64,000 nucleotides of DNA from Romboutsia sp. CE17. Its GTDB lineage: Bacteria; Bacillota; Clostridia; Peptostreptococcales; Peptostreptococcaceae. Below the pieces are notes generated by a model, which was not told the DNA's origin, searched no databases, and was given only the letters and a program-made list of their open reading frames with translations. Below are positions 59,213 through 64,000 of this stretch, in pieces. The number at the start of each line of letters is the position of its first letter. The stretch's first letter is position 1. The translations under genes and the position numbers were made by a program. The stretch covers positions 2,976,001-3,040,000 of the forward strand of contig NZ_CP051144.1 in NCBI RefSeq assembly GCF_012317385.1, in the 5' to 3' direction.

Positions 59213-59683
59213 ATGAAAAACTATAAAAGTATTAATTTTATAAAAGATGATTTTAATAGAAAAAGATCTAAAAGAATAATATTGCTAATTAGTATTATTA
59301 TATTTATGATAGTAATGCTAATTGGCAAAAATGGTATTTTAGATTATAAAAAGAATAAAGAGGTTATAGAAAAGAATGATAATCAAGAAATTGAAAGTAA
59401 TAATGAAAATATTGAGAAGTATGTTAATTTTAAAGATATAAAATTAGCTTACAATTTAATTGGAAAAGAAAATATTAATAAAATATCATATGATAGTAAT
59501 GATATAGAAATTGAGGGTATATGTATAGATTTAAATGTATTAGAAACTTTAAGGACTAAATCAAAATCTAATAATTTTTCTATAGATAGTATATCGAAAG
59601 AAGGTAGTAAGTATTTATTTAAAATAAGGCTATGTTTTAATACAGTGTTGATTTTAGAAAGAATTTTAATAACAAAAAAGTAG
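59213..59683 (+). CDS. PilN/PilO-like single-pass membrane protein
   Basis: A 156-residue protein: a short basic cytosolic N-terminus starting KNYKSINFIKDDFNRKRSKR, one membrane segment (IILLISIIIFMIVMLIG) and an extracellular region with a coiled-coil stretch and a small alpha/beta domain. An N-terminal INxxxxDxxRKR sequence just before the membrane helix is what PilN uses to bind PilM, and the gene follows pilM by 16 bases. It is shorter than usual PilN plus PilO, and no separate pilO is present. Confidence 0.6.
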   Translation: MKNYKSINFIKDDFNRKRSKRIILLISIIIFMIVMLIGKNGILDYKKNKEVIEKNDNQEIESNNENIEKYVNFKDIKLAYNLIGKENINKISYDSNDIEIEGICIDLNVLETLRTKSKSNNFSIDSISKEGSKYLFKIRLCFNTVLILERILITKK

Positions 59684-59716
59684 GAGTTATACCAAGCATA
59701 TAACTCCTACTTTTTA
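59674..59716 (+). terminator. Terminator of the pilus cluster
   Basis: AAAAAGTAGGAGTTAT / ATAACTCCTACTTTTT with a nine-base loop. Confidence 0.9.
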
Positions 59717-59767
59717 TTCGCATTATATTAAAATTGTAAACTTTAATTATATTATATATATAACTTA

Positions 59768-59899
59768 TTAATTTTTAGTTACATTTACTTTCGTTGATTC
59801 AATCCATTTATACAAAGCATATCTGTAAAAAATAATTTTATCATCTATCTTAACATAAGATATATATTTAATACCTAAAAATGCTCTGTCTGAAAACAC
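59768..59899 (-). pseudogene. Possible excisionase-type helix-turn-helix remnant
   Basis: A 43-codon minus-strand frame from GTG, with FSDRAFLGIKYISYVKIDDK and IIFYRYALYKWIES. The ending resembles the C-terminal part of excisionase-like (HTH_17) domains, where a KIxxRxRF..xxxxxWIE pattern is common. The N-terminal helix-turn-helix seems missing, so this is likely a remnant. The rest of the 59717-60011 gap shows nothing else. Confidence 0.25.
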
Positions 59900-60011
59900 A
59901 ATGATGTATTTTTATTTGATGTATTATAACTTATACAAATTATTAAAAAAATCAATTAAAAATGCATTATTTTTTTATTTTTTGAATATAACTCTTTTAG
60001 GAGGTGTTTTC

Positions 60012-61031
60012 GTGTCTAAGAAAACTTTTATGAAACTATCTTTATTTTTTAGTTTGATATTAATATCTTTTAGCTTGAATGGTTGTTCTACTTTAAAAGA
60101 TAAGCCAATATTAAAAGAGGAAATAAAGAGTAAGGATGAAAAAGTTGAAACTCAAATTATGGTGGAGGAAGAAGAAATTTTAAGCACTATAGAAGACTTA
60201 GCTCTTCAAGTTAGAAAATTTGGAACAGAAGGAGAGAAAATTTCGGCAGATAAACTAAAATCAAAATTAGAATCATATGGGTATGATGTGGATTTTCAAG
60301 ATTTTGAGGTATTTGATATGGGTGATAATGTTAGAGAGTATATTCATTCTAATGATGTGAATACTTTTTTTAATTTAAACCCTACAAATAGTACAAGTTC
60401 AATGGGCACTGCAAGAAATATAATTGTTAAATCTAAGAATTTTGATGTAAGTAAAAAAACACTTTATTTATCTGCTCATTATGATACTACAAGTGGTACT
60501 ACAGGCGTGTATGATAATGCTACAGGCGTAAGTGCTGTTGTAGAGATTGCTAGAAATCTCCAAAATTATAAGAATGATGAAATTAATATAGTATATGCTA
60601 TTTTTAGCGCTGAAGAATATTTTAAATCAGGTTCTAGATATTATCTTAGTCAATTAAGTAATACAGAAAGAGATAATATAATAGGAGCTATAAATATAGA
60701 TATGATAGGATATGAAGGTTTTGAATATCCAGAATTAAAAACAGTTGGACCAATAGAAATTATTTTAATGCAAGAAGATAATAACACTTTAAGTGATGCA
60801 TTTAATAATCAATTTAATGAAAAATATAATGTTAATAGAGAACTAGGTGGAATGTCTGATGATTTATCGTTTTCTAAGCTAGGTATACCAACAATATATT
60901 TTGCAGATGAAAATTTTATAACAGGAGCTAATATTGAAGAAGAAAGCACAGATATACAGTTAGAACCTGTAAAAGTAAATGCTATTTCTAGTTTTTGTGA
61001 GGATATTGTTGAGTTTGTAAAAAATTTATAA
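60012..61031 (+). CDS. M28-family aminopeptidase lipoprotein
   Basis: A 339-residue secreted zinc peptidase. It starts at GTG 60012, seven bases after GGAGGTG, and opens with a lipoprotein signal (LSLFFSLILISFSLNGC, lipobox LNGC). The dimetal site is visible in LYLSAHYDTTSGTTGVYDNATG, then AIFSAEEYFKSGSRYY, INIDMIGYEG and DDLSFSKLGIPTI, matching M28 peptidases. It probably acts on peptides at the cell surface; specificity is not known. Upstream in-frame ATGs (59901) would add a poor extra region and are not supported. Confidence 0.88.
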   Translation: MSKKTFMKLSLFFSLILISFSLNGCSTLKDKPILKEEIKSKDEKVETQIMVEEEEILSTIEDLALQVRKFGTEGEKISADKLKSKLESYGYDVDFQDFEVFDMGDNVREYIHSNDVNTFFNLNPTNSTSSMGTARNIIVKSKNFDVSKKTLYLSAHYDTTSGTTGVYDNATGVSAVVEIARNLQNYKNDEINIVYAIFSAEEYFKSGSRYYLSQLSNTERDNIIGAINIDMIGYEGFEYPELKTVGPIEIILMQEDNNTLSDAFNNQFNEKYNVNRELGGMSDDLSFSKLGIPTIYFADENFITGANIEEESTDIQLEPVKVNAISSFCEDIVEFVKNL

Positions 61032-61124
61032 TAAATATTAATATTTTATTCTTAGTTTATGTTATCTATCTTCGTGATAACTATATCATAAAAATAACCA
61101 TACCTTAGGCTTTTCAATACATTG

Positions 61125-61177
61125 AATTCTAAGATGTGGTTGTTTCTATAATTTACTATAAATTGTTCGTAATATAT
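61125..61177. repeat. Diverged direct repeat, copy 1
   Basis: A 53-base segment starting AATTCTAAGATGTGGTTG, repeated at 62617-62669 with five differences (about 91 percent). The second copy lies beside a transposase remnant, so this copy may be the end of a lost insertion. Confidence 0.7.
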
Positions 61178-61200
61178 TAATATTGCAAAATAAATTGTAT

Positions 61201-61246
61201 AAAAAGAGATAGACAATAGAAATTCTACTATATCTATCTCTTTTTA
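61201..61246. terminator. Bidirectional terminator
   Basis: Thirteen-base arms AAAAAGAGATAGA / TCTATCTCTTTTT; would serve the minus-strand lipoprotein gene and transcripts from the left. Confidence 0.8.
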
Positions 61247-61286
61247 TTATTTACTTATCACACAATTTTAGACACAACCTATTTAT

Positions 61287-61616
61287 TTAATTAGTTTTTA
61301 AAAGTTTAATATTTTTATTAGGTGAAACTTTAGTTCCATCTTTTAAATCTATATTAATATATGTTCCTTCATTTACATCTTCTTCAACTGCAATAAGAGT
61401 CTCTTTACTTCCGTCTTCATTTTGAATTTCCAATATTAATGAAGAATTATCTTCAGATAAAACCTTCGCACAGTAAATACCTGCAGGAATATCTATTCCA
61501 ATAGTAACAAAATGTCTTTTTTTTAATGTGTATGAATTTGACTGATTATTAGAACTTAAATTATTACACCCAGATATAATAATTGTGAAAATAATTATTA
61601 AAATTAATCGCTTCAT
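61287..61616 (-). CDS. Small lipoprotein of unknown function
   Basis: A 109-residue protein with a lipoprotein signal (LILIIIFTIIISGC, lipobox ISGC). The mature region has a beta-rich pattern with the segment HFVTIGIDIPAGIYCAKVL, recalling small surface-associated domains of unknown role. The ATG is preceded by AGGAGG on the minus strand. Stands alone, convergent to the peptidase gene. Confidence 0.75.
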   Translation of the reverse strand: MKRLILIIIFTIIISGCNNLSSNNQSNSYTLKKRHFVTIGIDIPAGIYCAKVLSEDNSSLILEIQNEDGSKETLIAVEEDVNEGTYINIDLKDGTKVSPNKNIKLLKTN

Positions 61617-61759
61617 AAAAATCCTCCTATTATTTATTGTTTATTGTTTATATTAATTATTGATATAATAAACTCCTTTAAAATATATAATCTATTTTTT
61701 ATTGATATCCTTATTGTGATAAACTACAATTATATTGATTATTATTTAAGGAGGGTATT

Positions 61760-62524
61760 ATGGCTTTAAAAAAGAGATTAAAAAGTATAATAGCTATTGC
61801 TTTAATAGCATCAAGTATTGGTTTGATGACAACATCAATTCAAGTAAATGCAGAAAGTGGTGGTATAAGTTTTCAAAATAATAAATTAAAGGCAACTTAT
61901 CCGAGTAATATTGTTGGATTTGAAGCAAATGGAATGAAGTTTACAGGTCAATCATTTCTTATAACAGATGGAGTAGGAAATGCTAGAGGGAAAGCTACTG
62001 TAACTGGTTCTGTACCAGTAGAAGCTGGTAAGATGGGTGTATCTGCAAGTATATTTGATTCTAAAGGAGTAATATTACATGGAACATTCTATTATTATAA
62101 TGAATATAAAACACAAAGTTTTTCATATCAGACAAAGTCTTATTATGGTGGACCAACATATGCAGCTGGAGGGGCCGCAAGAGCTGTTACAGGGGCACAA
62201 CAATATATAACGCAAACAATACCTAGGACATCTCAAAAAACACCTTTTAATTATGATGAATTTGATATATCAGATGAAATTCGCAAAGAGAGAGAATTTA
62301 TGTTTGAAACTAAAAATATGATACCAGCGTTAGCAACAAATGGGAAAGAGGGTTATATATCTATTGATGAGTATATAGATGTTAATCCAAGTACTCCAGA
62401 AGAGGCTTTAGCTATTCAAAAAATTCGAAGTGATGATTACTTTGAACTTATAAATGTATATGATGCAGAAAATAATATTATCGGTAAGTTTAAAATAGAA
62501 ACAGGACAAGCAATATATGAATAA
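61760..62524 (+). CDS. Secreted protein of unknown function
   Basis: A 254-residue protein with a signal peptide (LKSIIAIALIASSIGLMTTSI, likely cleaved after VNA). The mature part has a Gly/Ser-rich beta region (FTGQSFLITDGVGNARGKAT) and a C-terminal more charged part (DISDEIRKEREFMFE). GGAGGG precedes the ATG. No known family recognised; exported and possibly cell-surface. Confidence 0.7.
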   Translation: MALKKRLKSIIAIALIASSIGLMTTSIQVNAESGGISFQNNKLKATYPSNIVGFEANGMKFTGQSFLITDGVGNARGKATVTGSVPVEAGKMGVSASIFDSKGVILHGTFYYYNEYKTQSFSYQTKSYYGGPTYAAGGAARAVTGAQQYITQTIPRTSQKTPFNYDEFDISDEIRKEREFMFETKNMIPALATNGKEGYISIDEYIDVNPSTPEEALAIQKIRSDDYFELINVYDAENNIIGKFKIETGQAIYE

Positions 62525-62616
62525 AATAAAATACATAATAAAAGCATCTATATTAATAGGTGCTTTTATTATATATAGAAAAAGTAAATATTAATGATAA
62601 AATGTTGAAAATACTA

Positions 62617-62669
62617 AATTCTAAAATGTAGTTGTTTTTATAATTTACTATAATTTGTTTGTAATATAT
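62617..62669. repeat. Diverged direct repeat, copy 2
   Basis: Matches the copy at 61125-61177 over 53 bases (five differences). It lies about 55 bases from the 3' end of the transposase remnant and may be part of that element's end. Confidence 0.7.
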
Positions 62670-62723
62670 AACAATTGCGTACTTATTTTTATTATAGTAT
62701 TCTTTTTACCAATTTATTAGCAG

Positions 62724-63381
62724 TTACATAAACTGTGGTGTTCTTAGTTTAAAATCCTTTATTCTAGTATAAGAATATGCCACATTACTTTGTACAATAA
62801 AATTCTTAGTTTTAATAGAATCTCTATCAGTTTCAAATATTCTTAACCACTTAAACCATTGCATATAGTTTGAGATATACTTACTTGCAACACCATTAAA
62901 TCTCCCCATCCATTTCTTCAAATTACTATGTAAGCTATTGATGTGCTGGATGTGGTAGATACCTTCTTTATGTTTACCTGTTTTTATACGTTTGTGTTCT
63001 AAATTAAAGTCTGTCGCAAATTTAATATATGACTTATGGCTGTCTGTACATAATATAGAATTTTCTCCTATATGTCCTTTATAAAGCCTTTCAAGTTCTT
63101 TATGTGTCATCCTACCTTTACATAAAGGCTCTATTATTAAGTTTCCTTGTCTATCTAAAGCTGTAGCTACACAAATCTGCTCCTTAGATATACCTCTCTT
63201 TTTAATCTCTTTACCTCTTTTACGAGATTTTCTTGGCATATTATAAGTTTTTGTACCTTTAAAACTCTCGGCAAAAAACACTTCATCTGCTTCTATTACT
63301 CCATCTACATGCCCTGTACCTAAAAAGACACTGATACAATCAAGTATTTTATGTCTCCAGAAGAAACTCGTTGCTATATTA
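62724..63381 (-). pseudogene. IS1595-type transposase, 5'-truncated
   Basis: Reading leftward from about 63381, a continuous frame without a proper start reads NIATSFFWRHKILDCISVFLG, then GVIEADEVFFAESFKG, LCTDSHKSYIKF and HSNLKKWMGRFNGVASKYISNYMQWFKW, ending at 62724. These are the central and C-terminal blocks of the IS1595 (ISXO2-like) DDE transposase. The N-terminal zinc-finger region and about 100 residues are missing. The break lies at the edge of a new AT-rich segment containing a terminator and a tyrosine recombinase gene, which probably inserted here and removed or displaced the 5' end. Confidence 0.8.
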
Positions 63382-63398
63382 TTAAATATAGTATTATA

Positions 63399-63447
63399 GA
63401 TATAGGATAGTTAGTATAAATTACTACCAAATCCTATATCTTTTTTT
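63399..63447 (+). terminator. Terminator at the junction of the two mobile elements
   Basis: GATATAGGAT / ATCCTATATC with a 22-base loop and a run of seven T. Confidence 0.75.
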
Positions 63448-63550
63448 ATATAGATTAATTACTAAATATAGTCAGTATTATTAGTATATTAAGTATAGTA
63501 TAATATGTGATGAATAAGTACAAACTAAGCAAGAAGAAGGTGAACTAAAG

Positions 63551-64000
63551 ATGAAAGTACAAGAAGTAAAATTAGATAATAACCAAAGAAGATATTTATT
63601 ACTTGACGATAATGGATTACCCATAATACCCGTAGCAAGATATTTGAAATATATAGATAATAGTGAAAAGAGTTTTAATACTCAAAAGACCTATGCTTAC
63701 TCTTTGAAACTATACTTTGAATACCTTAAAGAAATAAATGTAGATTATAGAAATGTAAATATCAACATACTATCTAATTTTGTAGGATGGCTTAGAAATC
63801 CATATGAAAGTGGTAAGATAGTTAATATAAAGTCAACTAAAGCAAAGAGAACAGAAAAAACAGTCAATCTGACTATAACAGTTGTAACAAACTTCTATGA
63901 CTATTTATATAGGACAGAAGAAATAAATAATGATATGGTCGATAAACTTATGAAACAAGTATTCACAGGAGGACATAAACATTATAAAGGATTTTTACAC
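63551..64000 (+). CDS. Tyrosine recombinase/integrase, partial (window edge)
   Basis: The first 150 codons of a phage-integrase-type protein, still open at the end of the window. The N-terminal SAM-like core-binding domain is visible: SFNTQKTYAYSLKLYFEYLKE near residue 41, LSNFVGWLRNPYESGK near 74, and RTEKTVNLTITVVTNFYDYLYR near 100. The pattern resembles the TnpA/TnpB recombinases of Tn554-like elements. The catalytic Arg-His-Arg-Tyr residues lie beyond the edge. AAGGTGA precedes the ATG. Next to the truncated transposase it suggests a second, later insertion. Confidence 0.8.
   Translation, partial: MKVQEVKLDNNQRRYLLLDDNGLPIIPVARYLKYIDNSEKSFNTQKTYAYSLKLYFEYLKEINVDYRNVNINILSNFVGWLRNPYESGKIVNIKSTKAKRTEKTVNLTITVVTNFYDYLYRTEEINNDMVDKLMKQVFTGGHKHYKGFLH

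Overview
The window is very AT-rich, low-GC Firmicute chromosome. Gene content and local order (murB-PHP-rapZ-yvcK-whiA-dnaE-pfkA-pyk; fdhF-fdhD-hydN-hydA-hydN; ligA; a fused rph/rdgB; tig-clpP-clpX-lon-ysxC; a small type IV pilus cluster) point to an anaerobic clostridium of the Peptostreptococcaceae, related to Clostridioides, Paeniclostridium or Romboutsia. This placement rests on remembered synteny, not a database search.

Layout: (1) 1-3.7 kb: cardiolipin synthase and two divergent formate/nitrite channels. (2) 3.8-17.1 kb: housekeeping block of cell-wall precursor synthesis (murB), a PHP phosphoesterase, the rapZ-yvcK-Nudix-whiA set, replicative DnaE, glycolytic pfkA-pyk, and rlmD. (3) 17.1-31.5 kb: an accessory island at the 3' end of rlmD. 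It holds two large serine recombinases with a coupled 45-codon gene, a rolling-circle-type Rep, two winged-helix proteins, two ECF sigma/DUF4179 pairs (the second partner interrupted by a stop), a small resolvase with a 28-bp palindrome, a secreted protein, a VanZ-like protein and a complete type III toxin-antitoxin locus (ToxI RNA repeats, terminator, ToxN). A 27-bp imperfect repeat (24/27) across the rlmD stop codon and again just after toxN looks like attL/attR. (4) 31.5-34.3 kb: decayed DNA, a nonsense-interrupted amidase and a flippase-like membrane protein. (5) 34.5-40.5 kb: selenocysteine formate dehydrogenase H with its FdhD, two ferredoxin-like subunits and an [FeFe] hydrogenase, probably a formate-hydrogen lyase, then a DUF3783 gene. 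(6) 40.7-54.4 kb: ligA, rph/rdgB fusion, phosphodiesterase, tig, clpP, clpX, lon, ysxC, an APC permease and a double P-loop ATPase. (7) 54.6-59.7 kb: DUF881 gene and pilB-pilC-pilA-pilM-pilN-like cluster, in which pilB and pilM appear to start with AUA. (8) 59.7-64 kb: secreted and lipoprotein genes, a 5'-truncated IS1595-type transposase, and the start of a tyrosine recombinase cut by the window edge.

The most interesting items are the ToxIN system with its ~130-nt three-repeat RNA under its own promoter, the attL/attR-like pair that defines the island carrying it, the two AUA starts in one pilus operon, and the two same-frame TAA interruptions (anti-sigma and amidase). No tRNA, rRNA, CRISPR array or known riboswitch was recognised.
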